A stretch of DNA of 64,000 nt from Deroplatys truncata (Eukaryota > Arthropoda > Insecta > Mantodea > Mantidae). Of this stretch, positions 10,839 to 23,077 are shown one piece after another. The notes below the pieces were generated by a model that saw only the letters and a list, made by a program, of their open reading frames with translations, searched no databases and had not been told where the DNA came from. Within the stretch, counting starts at the first letter, position 1; each line of letters starts with the position of its first letter. The position numbers and the translations under genes are program-made. Location of the stretch: assembly GCA_030765065.1 (NCBI GenBank), contig CM060990.1, positions 213,629,290 through 213,693,289 of the forward strand, in the 5' to 3' direction.

Positions 10839-13215
10839 GTGGAGTGGAGTTTCCAGTGTGGCTTATGTCTCTGCATTGTGAGGTATGTTATTGCTGGTGA
10901 TGTGGATTTCTTGAACTTAACAATTATATTTATAAGACGATGGAGAAGAAGTACATTAAGACCAAGTGTCGCAATCCATTTGTTATTAAGACACAAAAGC
11001 AGTAGAAAACGATTGCGGAAAGTGCTACCATGGATAACTGAAGTCCTGCCACACATCAGAAGTGACCAAATGATTTGTGACAGTTGCAGAAAACAAATTA
11101 AGAGGGATGTTTCTCCTTTTGAAGAAGAGCCAAGCACACCAGTAGAGGGCAGTGACAGCATACAAGACTGACTCAGCTTTGCTGTCATTAAATGAAAGTT
11201 TAAGTAGTGTTGGATCATTGCCTATAAAGAAGAAGAGAATGAAAGCAGTATAATATTGTAAAAGGAAAGCTGATAAAATTGCAGAAGTTGTTAAAAAGAA
11301 CATTTTGCACATTCTGTATGAAGAGTGCGTATCTGATCATAAACAGTGTTGTGATGGTACCATATTCCAGCAACTGAAGGACAAATTTCAAGAAACTACA
11401 AAACATTCTGTGAAGGTGATTATTCTGACTCTTTTTCCTAAAGATTGGAGCATCAGAAGAATATAGAAAGAATTTCCTCAAGCTAGTAACTACATGATTA
11501 GAAAATCAAAAGAGTTAGTGCGCAAGCCTGGTATTTTATCATCACCAAATCCTAAATAGGAAAGAGCTTAGACCCTGATATTGTTTTAAGAGTGTGGTGG
11601 GCTTCTATTGCAGTGATGATATCAGCAAGATAATGCCTGGAAAAAAGGATTTTATTACAGTGTGAAGTGGTGATACAAAAAAACATGTACAAAAGCAACT
11701 TCCTTTAAATAATCTTTCAGAAGTGTATGCTCACTTCAAATAGTCACACTCCAATGTAAAGCTAGGATTCTCAAAATTTGCCTCCCTGCATCCAAAACAA
11801 TGTGTTCTAGTGGGAGCAAGAGATAAACATACAGTATGTGTTTATGCTGTGCATCAAAATGTGAAACTGTGATTGGAAGGATGCAAATTAAATAAACTAA
11901 TGGAAGACCAGGGGCGCCACCTCTTTACTTACCAAGACTATATTGCAAATATGATGTGCAATCCACCCAAAGTAGTGTGTTTCTTCAAAGAATGTGATGA
12001 ATGCCCAGGAACAAACAAGATATTAAAGTTGAAAATGTGCTAGAATCAAATGCCATTGAAAATGTTGCTTTCAAACAGTGGATAACATCACAGATATGCA
12101 CACCTGAGACAACTGTGATGATATCTGAAGATTTCATTGACTTGCTAATAGCCAAGTTAACTCAACTGCAGACACATTCTTTCATTGCTGTTCAACAGTC
12201 ATCGTATCTGAAACATTTGAAAGATGACCTAGGGATAGATGAAGTTATTGTTGTGTGATTTTGCAGAAAACTATTCATTCATACTGCAAGATGAGGTACA
12301 GGGTTTCCATTGGAATAATTCCCAAGCCACCATTCACCCATTTGCTATTTATTACAGACAGACTGGAACACAAGATTTATCATGTACAAACTTGGTAGTT
12401 ATTTCAACTGTTTGCAACACAATAGTTGCTGTGCATAAATTTCAAAATTGCCTTGTACACTTCCTGAAGCAAAACATTGAAAATGTATGCAAAATATATT
12501 ACTTCTCAGGTGGTTGTGCAGGCCAATGCAAAAACAGGAAGAACTTCTCAAATTTAGTGTCCCACGAAGCTGATTTTGATATTCCAGCCAAATGGCATTT
12601 CTTTGCCACTTCTCATGTGATGGACTTGGTGGAACCATGAAGAGGTTAGCAGCTACGGCTAGCTTACAGCATATTTATACTGAACAAATCACGACTCCAT
12701 GGCAGCTCTTCAACTGGGCAAAAGATCACATTAAGAACATGAACTTTGTGTATGTATCTAAAGATGAAATTTTGAAGAACGGAAAGTTACTATACAAACA
12801 GCATAAAAAAGCCAAGCGAGTTCTTAGTAGTAAGCATTTCATGCTTTCATACCTGGGGTAAGGAATAACTTAATAATGAAGAGATTTTCAGCAGATGTTA
12901 CAGACAAGCTTCTCATGCGATATACCATCTTTGAAAGAAATAAAAGGATTTGTGACATGTGTCTATAACAATGCTTGGTGGCTAGAATGTGTGATGAATG
13001 TGAATGTAGCATCCCAGGAGGTGTTAATCAGTTTTCTCCATCCCAGTGGTACAAATCCATCATTTGTGTACTCTCACAAGCCTGACAGTTTCAGTATCCC
13101 CATTGCAAGTGTTCTGGTGAAGGTTGATCCTCGTACTGCAGCCAGACAAACATATACATTAAATGCTACAGAAATCCAAGGTACAGAAGTAGCATTATTA
13201 AGGAGAAGCCACTGA
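10839..13215 (+). pseudogene. Transposase of the outer transposon, decayed
   Basis: Discontinuous coding similarity runs across three frames. It starts with an N-terminal segment ending in ICDSCRKQIKRD (about 11070-11100). A middle part follows with KDKFQET and FPKDWSIRRI (11380-11465) and FASLHPKQCVL (11776-11815). Then comes the RNase H-like core: DFAENYSFILQDEVQGFHWN (12249-12308), YYFSGGCAGQCKNRKNFSNL (about 12498-12560, the usual second Asp of SDG read as SGG), and AKWHFFATSH with DGLGGTMKRL (12590-12650). The C-terminal part is 12895-13215. I recognise this pattern from uncharacterised insect and cnidarian transposase-like proteins but know no settled family name. More than five frameshifts or stops are present. 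Confidence 0.65.
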
Positions 13216-13327
13216 CTTGTTGGCTTTCTGAAAAGTTTATGTACTGGTAGCCATTATATGCCATCACTATATTATCTACTTACAAATATTTGCGCATTAC
13301 ATTAATCTCCATGCATTCCAATTTTTT

Positions 13328-13775
13328 TCTCACGTTCCCAAAGCCTCCCCAAAATTAAACCTACAACAAAGAAAGATTATATTTAGCTGTATAACTTACT
13401 TTATTTCCAAAAATATTGAACCTACATTCTCTGTAATATTCAAGATCTAAGGTCATGACCCTTGAACTTAAAAATTATACATCTTAGAATTAAACCCTTT
13501 TTAATGACATATCAGTTCCTTAAGCTTAAAACAAGCCCAAGATTACAGTTGTAGCATAATAGAAGCAGAGTTATTCACGTTTTTTGTGAGTCTTGCGAGC
13601 ATAAATTTTAACATTTTCATCATGTTTGCAACCCTGCTGTATGAGCACGGTCCACTACTGAAGAATACTCTTTCACATATGTAATTTACTTGGTGGTCTC
13701 TACAATGTTACCAACTTTAGTGAAGATCTGAGATGGTTGGGTTCTGAGTTGTGATGATTTGGCATGGAATGACCC
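13328..13775 (-). repeat. Right terminal inverted repeat of the outer transposon
   Basis: It is the inverted counterpart of 7837-8305. It ends in GGCATGGAATGACCC next to the TATA duplication. Confidence 0.8.
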
Positions 13776-13779
13776 TATA

Positions 13780-15040
13780 TCAATGAATAGAACCTTACTT
13801 TTTTGCTGCAGTTAAAGGTTAAAGCATGTTATGTCACAACCATTGTAACTGCATGCTAAGCTAAAATAACTACGGAGAAGGAGAAGACAAAGGGTGAAGG
13901 AGGATATGATAAAGTAGATGAGATTCAAGTCCAGATTACTTTAATGTTCAAGGCATCTGCTGTAGTAAGATCCTATCAGGCCTTGAGAGCTATAGCAGCT
14001 TCAGTGCTTTAAAGCAGTTCATATAGCAAGAAATATACAAGGTTTTGCAAATATTTCATCCAAAAGCATGAAGAAATGTACAAATGATTATGTATAATGA
14101 GTAATGATGCTTACACCTGCCACCAATATTACTTGAGATGTTAAAGGCAACACATAAATGGAGTCACCCCTCAAAAGAATAAAACGTAATGACTTGTTTC
14201 AGTATTCTGCATGGGATATCAAGTTGTTTTAACATATTTATGGTTGATTGTCCAACCCTGGGCAGGAACTGGTTTCAGCATTCGCTGGCATGAAGTTGGA
14301 GAGGGAGGGTGGAGATACCCTCGGCTTCTTGAAATATCTGAAGCTCCTATTGGTACTCAAGTAGAAACCTACAGAATTTCCCTCCTCTGGCCTGTATGAT
14401 CTCTTTGGGAAGATGCCATTTGAGTATAAAAGGAAAACTGAACACAGGGTTTGTTCTTCAATTCAGTTCTGTTGTTTCTCAAGCATGTTCTTGCAATGTG
14501 CAGACAAGTTGTTGAGACGAAGGTCTATGAGCCCAAGCTCCCCTTCTTTAACGGGGAAAGGTGCCAATCAAGTGTCTTTGCTCTCATGGGGCTTTCCATT
14601 AGGGGAATACCTGGAGTTTAAATAGCAACCCCCCCAGCCTATGCAGGGATGGAAGTGGATATGCCACTTATGTGCATCAACCCCAAAGGGGAAGTCTACC
14701 GGCAAAACTCGGCGGGGCTGACAATGACCTAGTGCGCAGACTCCCAGCTCTCCAGGCTGGTACCGGAGGACACTGAAGCAACTCACAATCCTCACTGGGC
14801 ATCATTGCCCAGATGTACCCAACCTCCCATGGGTATTGGGAACCATTTTCCCACCAAGTGCAACCCAATCTGAACAATTAGCTTCCGAGAATGTCTCAGA
14901 TGTTCGGACCGACATACTTCTGGTAATGTCAGAATGTGAGTGCTAGGAGCATGCAGTACTTGCACAACAGCAGCTGAAGTGGTCAGAACCCACCATATGG
15001 GATGTGTAGACAAGTATCGTTATGATAATAATTAACCTTT
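13780..15040. other. Unassigned DNA between transposons
   Basis: No convincing gene. 14560-14900 is markedly richer in G+C than its surroundings and has open frames of 60-75 codons on both strands, but none shows a motif I can name. It may be a relic of an unidentified element. Confidence 0.4.
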
Positions 15041-15330
15041 CACTCATTCCTTGTATAGGCTAAAATTGGAAAGGTACAATTAAACTGAAAAATGAAAGCC
15101 ATAGCCAGGATTTAAACCATTGATTTTTGGCTTACTATGCCATTGCACTAACCAAATGAGCTACCATGGCAACATGCTGGCACAACACTCAATTCCCCAA
15201 ACTCACTCTCATTATTCCCGGTAAACCACAAAGCATTCTCAAATTAATTTTCGAAATAGTCTATTCCAATGGTGACATAAAATATTTCAAGTCCCAGGGT
15301 TCATAGTTAACCATTACTGAAGTGACAAAG
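15041..15330 (-). repeat. tRNA-derived SINE (family 2) with an adjoining dispersed repeat
   Basis: On the minus strand, GCCATGGTAGCTCATTTGG (about 15177-15159) forms an A box and GGTTTAAATCCTGGC (about 15121-15107) a B box. A short body then ends near 15050. Next to the tRNA-like head, 15160-15330 is shared with 29410-29600: GAGCTACCATGGCAACATGC, then GTAAACCACAA, then GTTAACC. The B-box segment and part of the body (CTTTCCAA) recur in the palindrome at 46.8 kb. This supports a dispersed family whose copies differ in extent. Confidence 0.6.
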
Positions 15331-15421
15331 ATTATAGCCGAAGAGGCAAACCGATGCCAAACAGATGTGACGGCTAAGAGTAATGGGGGGAGCAGGGGAG
15401 GTGCCAACAACCACCCAACCA

Positions 15422-15709
15422 GCCGTCCTCCATGGTGTAGTGGTTACCATGCTAGCCTCTAGATTCCAAGATCGCAGGTTCAAACCTGGCAGAGGGGATG
15501 GATTTTTTTAGCATGGCTTCCTTCAGAAGGGAAGTAATGCCGGCGGTTCCATGTCATAGATTTACGGCATGTAAAAGAACCTCAAGCCTGATAGAGGCCT
15601 CTGAGCAAAATTACCGATCTTTCATGCCCAGTATAGAATGGGACGTTAAGAACCACAGTAGTTAAAGAGCGTCCATAAATAAAACTCAATTTCAAATTTT
15701 TATTTTACA
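15422..15709 (+). repeat. tRNA-derived SINE (family 1), complete copy
   Basis: The head CCATGGTGTAGTGGTTACCA is the A box and CAGGTTCAAACCTGG the B box. A body with CATGGCTTCCTTCAGAAGGG and GAACCTCAAGCCTGATAGAG ends in TAAAGAGCGTCCATAAATAA. A 9-bp direct repeat ACCCAACCA (15413-15421 and 15710-15718) fits a target duplication. Other copies lie at 36802-37088 (+), 39803-40095 (-) and 44597-44786 (-, head missing). Confidence 0.85.
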
Positions 15710-15711
15710 AC

Positions 15712-16715
15712 CCAACCATCGTAGAAATTGGGGCAGAAGACCTACGTCCTGGAGGTGCAGAGACCCCACACATCTAAATGCAGAATGCGAGTGCGCTTCA
15801 GTCGAAGATCAGGAAAACTCCTAAGAGACTCGTAGATGCTGTCGGGTGCACTGAGCAGGAAGGTGTCATTCTAATGCATACACACTTTCCCGAAGAATAT
15901 GTCTGGAAAACTATAAACACTGCTTGAAGGTGGAGACAAAGTAGGATGTTAGCAGCCTTACACATGGCTACGGTGCAACCTGCTGTCAGTTGGAATGAGA
16001 CCTTGAGAGAGCAGATGGAGGACAGAGACATAGAGCTGATCTTAAAGGATAAGGAATCTGTTGAACGACCTGCATGAGCAGATGTGGACCCACTAGGTCC
16101 AATTTATAACAGTTATGGGTGCTGCGAGTCTCCCAGATACGGTGTCTTGAAGAGCATGAGTCTATGGACGGGAAAACTAAGATGGAACATTCAGTCCTCT
16201 GGAAGAGCAAGGTGAAGGAAGTTCTCAAGGAGACGCATGCTGGCACTACAAAAGGACACCTTGATGTAAATAAGACCTTTGAGAAGCCACATCACTGATT
16301 TTGCTGGTTACATCAGCAAAACATAGATGGTCCCAGCAATGAGACAGCTAGTCGTGGGTCACAAACGTCAAGTCTGGGGCAAATACTGTCAAGAGCGCCC
16401 TTCAAATAAACTGTCATCAACAGGCAGACCCAATCCCTGGGACAAACACAGAATCGTTATATATTACTTCCTATGGGCTATTTCACGAAGTAGTCGGGGC
16501 TCTGCGCGATTCCTAATCAAGAGGCATAGACCATGCCTGATGCATCAATTCAGGCATCAATGAATAACTTCTGCTGGAGTGGGATCTCCCACGAGCTCCA
16601 CAGTGACCAATTTTGAATCTAAACTAATGTGAAAACTGCTACAACAACCCCAAGTACACAAGACCTGTACCTCCGCTCATCCACAGTTGGACAGGATGTT
16701 GAAGCTCTATACACA
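15712..16715 (+). pseudogene. Gypsy-type LTR retrotransposon pol relic (integrase region)
   Basis: Frame-shifted translation gives an HHCC zinc-binding segment (HAGTTKGHLDVNKTFEK, about 16231-16282). The integrase core follows: NRYILLPMGYFTK (about 16455-16490), AIPNQEA (16505-16525) and ELHSDQ (about 16590-16610). A PLIHSWTG-type segment lies near 16670. The upstream part (CECASVEDQ, about 15790-15815) matches the region between RNase H and integrase in this group. Stops and frameshifts occur about every 100 bp. No LTRs were identified. It abuts SINE family 1 on the left and the zinc-finger repeats on the right. Confidence 0.65.
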
Positions 16716-16726
16716 CAAGATAGAAC

Positions 16727-17755
16727 TCTAAAGCACATGCCACCCTCAGAATAGTGGAAAAAACTTCCCTAAAAGGATACCGTCTACAGGGAAAAAGTTA
16801 GATTCATTTCAGGAGTGTGTGGTGTGCTGTAAAAGAGTATATGCAAGGAAACCAGCATGATTTGTGGCAACTGTGGAGATGTATCCTTATGTCACTACCA
16901 ATGCTTCAAGGTGTATCATTCAAAATGACACATTTGGAATTCTAAAGCACCTGACACCCTCAGATTAGCGGCAAGTTCCCTAAAAGGACATTGTTTACAG
17001 GTAAAAAGTTTCGTCCATTTCAGGAGTATGTATTATGCTGCAAAAGGGATATAGACAAGAAAATCAACATGATTTATGGTGACTGTGGAGATGTGCACTT
17101 AAGTCACTACCTGTGTTTCAAGGCCCATCATTCAAAATTAAACTTTAAAGGTATGGTTGAACTATTTCATTGAATTTACTAGCTGCCTTACCCAAGGTTG
17201 CATGGTTAGCTCTTTAAACTCAAATGATGAATTAATTATTTCATTTACCTCCACTCATTTGTTATGAAGATTTGTGGAAACTCTGAAGATGTGCCCTTAT
17301 ATCACTATTCATGCTTCGAGGTGTACCATTCATAATGACATATTTGGATTCCACATTTTGCTTGCTCACAGACTAATTGCAAGCTACCAAATTCAGATGC
17401 ACACACACACACAAGATAGAAGGTCTAAAGCACCTGACACCTTCAGATTAACAGAAAAACAAACTTTTCTAAAAGGATACCATCTTCAGGGAAAAAGTTG
17501 CATACATTTTGGAAAAGTGGTATGCCACAAAAGGATATATGCAAGGAAACCGACATGATTTGTGGAGACTGTGGTGATGTGCACTTATGTCACTACCAAT
17601 ACTTCAAGGTGTAACATTCAAAGTGCAACTTCAAAGGTATGGTTGAAGTATTTTATAGAATTTACTAGCTGGCTTACCTAATGTTGCACAGTTAGCTTTT
17701 TAAACTCAAATTATGAATTAATTAATTTTATTTACCTCTCCACATTTTTTATGAA
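16727..17755 (+). repeat. Tandem copies of a piggyBac-type C-terminal zinc-finger segment
   Basis: Three full units and one partial unit start near 16727, 16938, 17268 (partial) and 17430. Each full unit reads TCTAAAGCACCTGACACCCTC, then a segment coding for CCKR-x-n-MICGDCGDV-x-LCHYQCFK-x2-HSK, which is the Cys/His pattern of the piggyBac C-terminal domain. The units ending near 17268 and 17755 share the tail ACTAGCTGCCTTACC...AAACTCAAATGATGAATT. No catalytic domain is present in any unit. Frames are broken in most units; the best open stretch is 16991-17173. The 17400-17420 segment contains a short (AC)n run. Confidence 0.6.
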
Positions 17756-17759
17756 ATGA

Positions 17760-20020
17760 TTGTACACATACAATGATGTAGAGGATTTTTATTATTAATC
17801 CTCCCCTTTGCCCCTTATAATTGTAATTTTATACAGCCCCGGCTATTCCTAATAAAGGATGAAAAATCCTATTATTCATCACAAACAAGGACGAGAAATA
17901 TTGGCAGAATGTCCAACTTTCTTAGCCTCATGCCAACAACTCTGAAATTGCTGCATAGCACATATGTACACTTTGGTAGTGGAATAATCATCAGTTGGAA
18001 TGGTCGGGTGACCTTTTAGAAATTACAGTAAGTGAAATTAAAAGACACATACTCTGCGACCATCAAGAAAAAGAAAAATAGTCTTCGCATTTGTGAATTG
18101 TAAAATATTAGTTCACCGATTTCTAATGTTAACATTTTCTCTCTTTATAGAACTATTCAGCATGTCCTGCTAATGAACATGTTGATAACAACATAAGTAC
18201 AAAGGAAATAAAGCAAAACTTTCATACATGGGAGTTATTAAAGTATTTGGTATTGGTATAGCATGTGTATAGCATTATAAGCAGATTTGATTCTCCTTTG
18301 TTTTGCTGTCTTTTTTTTTAGTTGCTAAATTGTGATCTATATATATTGTTTGGAATGAAATATTACCAGCATTTGTCTTCCTTCACATGTATTTTCTGTG
18401 GAGTATGGGCAACTATTTTCTACTCCATGGCAATCTCAACTAAAAGTCAAAGCCTTTTTCGCAAATATGTTCTTTTATAACTCCAATGTGTCCGTATTGT
18501 AATATACAGTCATTGTAAATCCTTTTTAGTCTTTTAGTAATTTAATAATAGAAATTAAAAGGTGTTTAATAGCCATGTCTATCAGAAAGAATTGGGCTTT
18601 GCTATGGTGAAAGAATTATCAAAATTGGTTGTCCTTTTTGAGATTACTCTACATACACATACAGAATACAAATTTTCTCTCTTTATAGTTTTAGTACAGA
18701 TTTAAATTTATTTATTAAACAATCTTCAAGTGATTAAGATTTGAAAGTCATTAGATTTGCAGCCCTTGTGGGATGTCCATATGTGATCATATCACTAGGG
18801 TCCATTTATTACTGGACATTTATACATGCCCATATCAGGAAAATGGTTAGACTGTGTAGCTCATAATATAAAATACACTTTCATAACTACAGTAGGTTGA
18901 AAGAACCCAAATGCAGATATAAGAAGTTTATCAACTCTTTATTTGCTTCATTAAATGCAGCGTAAGCTTAGAATTTCAAAGTTGTATTATGGTAGGAACA
19001 AAAAATACATGTGACTTCTTACATAGTGAGAAATTATAAGTAATGTCTGTGAATATATATGTTGGATAAGGTATAAGTAAAATCTTTATGAAAAATAAAG
19101 AATTATTTTATGTGTAATACTCATGTTTAGTATGTCACAGGTAGTTATGTCATATGTAGGACTGATTGCAATATAATTTGCAACAACACAGGTACATTCT
19201 GTTTGTTTCAAAGAGAGGGGAAACAAAATGCATCTCAAAAGTTGTTTAACCATGATGTTCTGGATTATTTTAATATCCAGTTCTTTTTGTTATATAAAAT
19301 AATATAGTGCTATGTGGCATGATTCAGGATATGATGGTTTGGCTGCCCATTTATATAAAACTAAAGTTTATTATTCAAATGAATGCATAGTATGCAGAAT
19401 ATCGGGAACCACTATGAGTCCTGACTTATCTCCTCACATGTAGGTGGCTACATAACATTAAACAACAAAATGGTAAAACTGCCAAAAGTGTACTGGGATA
19501 CTAGATTCTTCATAACCTAGAAGTACTCACAAAAAACTAGGTCACTGGAGGAAGAAGAAGAAATGGTATTATTTCCAATTTTGCTTTCAACCTTATTCAA
19601 ACAAAGAACTCAGAAAAAGTAGCATTTCTCAACCTTTCGCAACACGTATCTAATAAGAACAAAAATATTAAGTGTTTCTGATAATTCTTCTTCCATGTTA
19701 GCCGTGTATAGGCACTAAATGCAAAAAGGTACTTTCTGGCAGCTGTCACTTCTCCATTTTCAGCCTCCCCTCTGACCACATTAGTGTCCCACAACCAGTG
19801 TTTCGTGGTACTCTGGAAAAATGAAGCACTTAGGCGGGGTGAGAGGGCAGCCACATAGTCGGAGAGGAAATTGTGGCGGGAGAATAGATGGAGGCAAAAA
19901 TTGTTGGAACCATTGCAATCCACAACAATGAGATTAATTTCTCACTGTATGACAGTTCTCACATTTAGTATTTATGTATTCAATATTCTTTATTCTGCAT
20001 TTTTCCCTTGTATTATTTAA
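17760..20020. other. AT-rich non-coding DNA
   Basis: No transposon, tRNA or host gene was recognised. A 108-codon open frame lies on the minus strand at 19597-19923. It has mixed composition and no motif I can assign, so I do not call it a gene. Confidence 0.5.
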
Positions 20021-20024
20021 TGCA

Positions 20025-20225
20025 ATTTCTTTTAAACCAATGGGGCAAGGAAAGGATAGTTTGCTCATGAAAGGAATACACTGTAATTCATTTATTTTAA
20101 AGGAATTGGGTAAGGAAAGTATAGTTTGCGCATGAAACGAATGCATTTTAATTTATTTATTTTAAAGGAATGGGGCACAGAAAGAATAGTTTGCACATGA
20201 AAGGAATTCATTTTAATTTATTTTA
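20025..20225. repeat. Three-copy tandem repeat, ~66-bp unit
   Basis: Units start near 20025, 20093 and 20161. Each contains GGAATGGGGCAAGGAAAGGA, then ATAGTTTGC-CATGAAAGGAAT, then ATTTTAATTTATTTATTTTA. Identity between units is about 85-90% by eye. The third unit is shorter at its end. Confidence 0.75.
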
Positions 20226-20229
20226 AAAG

Positions 20230-21877
20230 CTCCAAACATAAGGTATTTGCCCCAAAGAACTAAGGGTGGAGACGCATAGTATGCTGGGAAAGGAAACATT
20301 GGTAGGGGCAGTCTCATATTTGGATTTGTGGGTGAAGTCACGTAGTCAGAGATGAAACAGCAGTGGGGGCACTGACATGTTCAGATGAGAGGCTGAAAAT
20401 GGCAGATAAGTGATGGGTCCCTGAAAGTACACTATTTCGAAACTAAGTCTGAAATCGGACTTCAAAAGATTCAAGTTATCTTGTCATGGTAACTCAAGCA
20501 TCGTTCAAGTACTGACTATGGCATTCAATTTTTCCAAGTCTGATTCAACTTCAAGTGCAATTAAGTTTGGACATAATTAATACAAATACGTTTTTGATTA
20601 CATGACTTATTTTACAACCCTAATGAAACAATTTAGATCTTCAAAAGTATTAAGTTAGTTTCACTACTAATGCTCCAATTTGGCATGGGTGGAAGAGCTT
20701 TAAGTAGATTATTATCCAAATAATTCAATTGTATATTTAAGCATAACTTTTATATATCAATTACTCAGTAGCTGTTAAACCTTCAGTAGTGCTTAAACAT
20801 AACCTTAAATTTCTTTCAACACAATCTCTTCTTTTGTCACAAATGGGACATCAAAATCCTTCTATATTTTCTGGGAATTAGCTATTTATCAACGCACCTT
20901 TAAAGTAATCTTCTATAGGATTCTTATAAAACACTTTAACACACCTCCATATGTCCATAGAATCAAAATACAAACAGCTAAAGCTTGTATTACAGTACCA
21001 ACAAAGAAGACAAACACTAACCTAACTTATATGTAACCGTTTTGATGCACAGGGTTACCTACCATGAAATAATTACTGCATTTTAGAGAACTCTCACTCT
21101 TATTCGCCAAAGTTTTCCTATTGGGGCAGCACCAAGCTGCTACAAATTCTATTTCCACAACAGGACTTCGAATACTAAACGATGGTGCTCTTAGTACTAT
21201 CAATCACCGAAAATATGGCAGTAACGTGAAAAAATTCACTTCATTACTACAAAAGTAAAAAAGTCAGATAATTTACCTGCACAGTGCTAACTTTGGACTT
21301 CAATGCATGATTAACTTCAGCCAATACAAAATCAGTACATCACGAAACGCCTCTTAAAACTGTAAATCAAGATGAATCATAAACCCAAATATCGATGCAA
21401 ACTGTTGAAGAAATCACTGACACTCCCACTATTCCGATTCTACATAAAAATTTATGTCAGCCGGTAACAAAAAGGAGCGGCATTCAAAACTCCCTTCTAA
21501 GCGCTGTTACAATCGCAAAATTAATAATACTCCTTGTTAATGGACTGTTTGGAAAAACAAATTACATACAATTCTTAGAAACGCTACAACCAACTCGCTA
21601 CACAAATAACCTCATGTTGCTGTCAAATTGACATAGCCAACACTCCAAAAAATACCTATACACTTCCCTTACTATACAGCTCCAGAGAGCATAAAATACG
21701 AGACAAAGCAAGTGCGACAGCAACAGAGAACACTGAGAACCAATGTCGCCAACAGCAGCATAAGTAGGCAACACCACAGGGGAAATGGAAACTGGCAACA
21801 CGACTTACTAACTCCCCATATGAACACTGAATGTCCCTAGTTGTACCTTTGCGAGAAGGGCGATATTTCTGATTAGC
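20230..21877. other. AT-rich non-coding DNA
   Basis: No coding similarity or clear repeat was recognised. 20240-20400 is slightly richer in G and includes GTCACGTAGTCAGAGATGAA, resembling GCCACATAGTCGGAGAGGAA near 19850, so a small dispersed duplication is possible. Confidence 0.4.
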
Positions 21878-21892
21878 TGTTTCAAGTTTTAA

Positions 21893-22212
21893 GGCGGCGC
21901 CGTGGTCGAGTGGTTAGGGCCCGGGTTAAATCCCAGAAACCCGCATGTGGGATTTATAGTGGACAAAGCGGCGTCTGGGCGGGTTTTTTCCGGATTCTCC
22001 GGTTTCCCCCGCCATTCATTCCACCAACTGCCCCATCATCACCTTTCCTTTCATCCATTTCACCATCGTTTCGTTTCATCTACGTTTCGGGCTGATCCTC
22101 CATCCTGGATATTCTGTCTGATCCATGAGTTTCTGCTCCTCGACGGGCCTCTGACTCCAGGCACCCGCCTGTAAGTCCTACATAAGAGAAGGTTAAACAG
22201 AGAATGAATGAA
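21893..22212 (+). repeat. tRNA-derived SINE (family 3), complete with 15-bp target duplication
   Basis: The head GGCGCCGTGGTCGAGTGGTT is a tRNA-like A-box region and GGGTTAAATCCC a B box. The pyrimidine-rich body contains GGGTTTTTTCCGG and the 3' end is (GAAT)n. The direct repeat TGTTTCAAGTTTTAA flanks it exactly at 21878-21892 and 22213-22227. Open frames inside (e.g. 21902-22174) are incidental. Confidence 0.9.
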
Positions 22213-22227
22213 TGTTTCAAGTTTTAA

Positions 22228-23077
22228 TTTCGTAACGAACTGAATGGCAGGCAAGAATGAAGCACAAACTGTAGCAAAAACTTTTCGTCAGATGCATTTT
22301 CACCAGGAACAAAGCAGTAATCATACATGTAATATTATTTCCCTTGAATATATTGTTTTCTATTAATTTCGGTGATTCGTTTTTGTGTGTTACAACATTT
22401 TTATATTATAATAAATTAATTTTCAGATACATTAAGCCATTTAGACAGTGGGATATGCCTACGATTTACATTCCTTCCAGCGTTGTGGTTCGAGTCCCGA
22501 ATGGAGACTTAGAATCTGAAGGTATGTTTTTCATTTTGAGTAACAAAATGATAGTGCTGGATGAAAGGTTACGTTTTTAATAGCTTCTTAGCGTTACAGT
22601 ATTTTATATTGTCCGGACTTATTTTTTCAGATATAGTGAGTCATCCAGACAGTGAAATATACAATTAATTTTGTTGTTTGCACATCATAATTCATAGGTG
22701 GAGATCGCAACCAAAATAGGTAAGGTAAAAATCAACGTTTAATGCAAATTAAACAGCATTTTGCAGTGCCAATGTTCACACCTCTGAATCCAGATCATGC
22801 AAGTGATACTCGTGTATAGTTTAAAAATGTAGGATTATAGGTGGGATATTTGACATATTAACTGTCAAGGATAGCATGTCATTGATACACTAATTCTTTT
22901 AAGGCAGTGCAAAACTGACATTTTCTAATACAAAAGGAAGACAGATATTTGATATAATTAACATATATTTCAGTAAATCACTTGCTTTTGGATATATTAT
23001 CTAACTGCCACTATAATGTCATTGTATGAACTGAACATGGTGTATTAAAATAGAAATTCTGGCAACTTTTGTGATAG
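22228..23077. other. Unassigned DNA with a diverged duplicated segment
   Basis: Two similar segments each follow a TTTTCAG: TACATTAAGCCATTTAGACAG near 22425 and TATAGTGAGTCATCCAGACAG near 22632. The first continues to a B-box-like GTGGTTCGAGTCCCG (22488-22502) and to AAGGTATG, which resembles a splice donor. It could be an old SINE or an exon flanked by splice signals; I cannot decide. Confidence 0.35.

Larger units (their letters stand above)
7837..13775 (+). mobile_element. DNA transposon with ~450-470 bp TIRs and TATA target duplication, hosting a piggyBac insertion
   Basis: The ends are GGGTCATTCCATGCCAAATC (7837) and its complement ending in ...GGAATGACCC (13775). Each is flanked by TATA (7833-7836 and 13776-13779). 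The inverted similarity continues inward to about 8305 and 13328, including the shared words AGGCTTTGGGAAC and AAGAAAGATTATATTTAGC. Inside are a nested piggyBac (8336-10765) and a decayed transposase gene (10839-13215). Subtracting the piggyBac, the original element is about 3.5 kb. A palindromic 4-bp duplication and long TIRs recall the Sola group, but that placement is a guess. Confidence 0.8.

Noticed and set aside
15712-16715. Endogenous retrovirus with envelope
   Set aside because: Only integrase-region words of Gypsy type are seen. No envelope-like sequence or LTR was recognised.
19597-19923. 108-codon minus-strand frame
   Set aside because: It has balanced composition but no recognisable domain, no splice context and no second evidence. 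Random frames of this length are expected in 64 kb.
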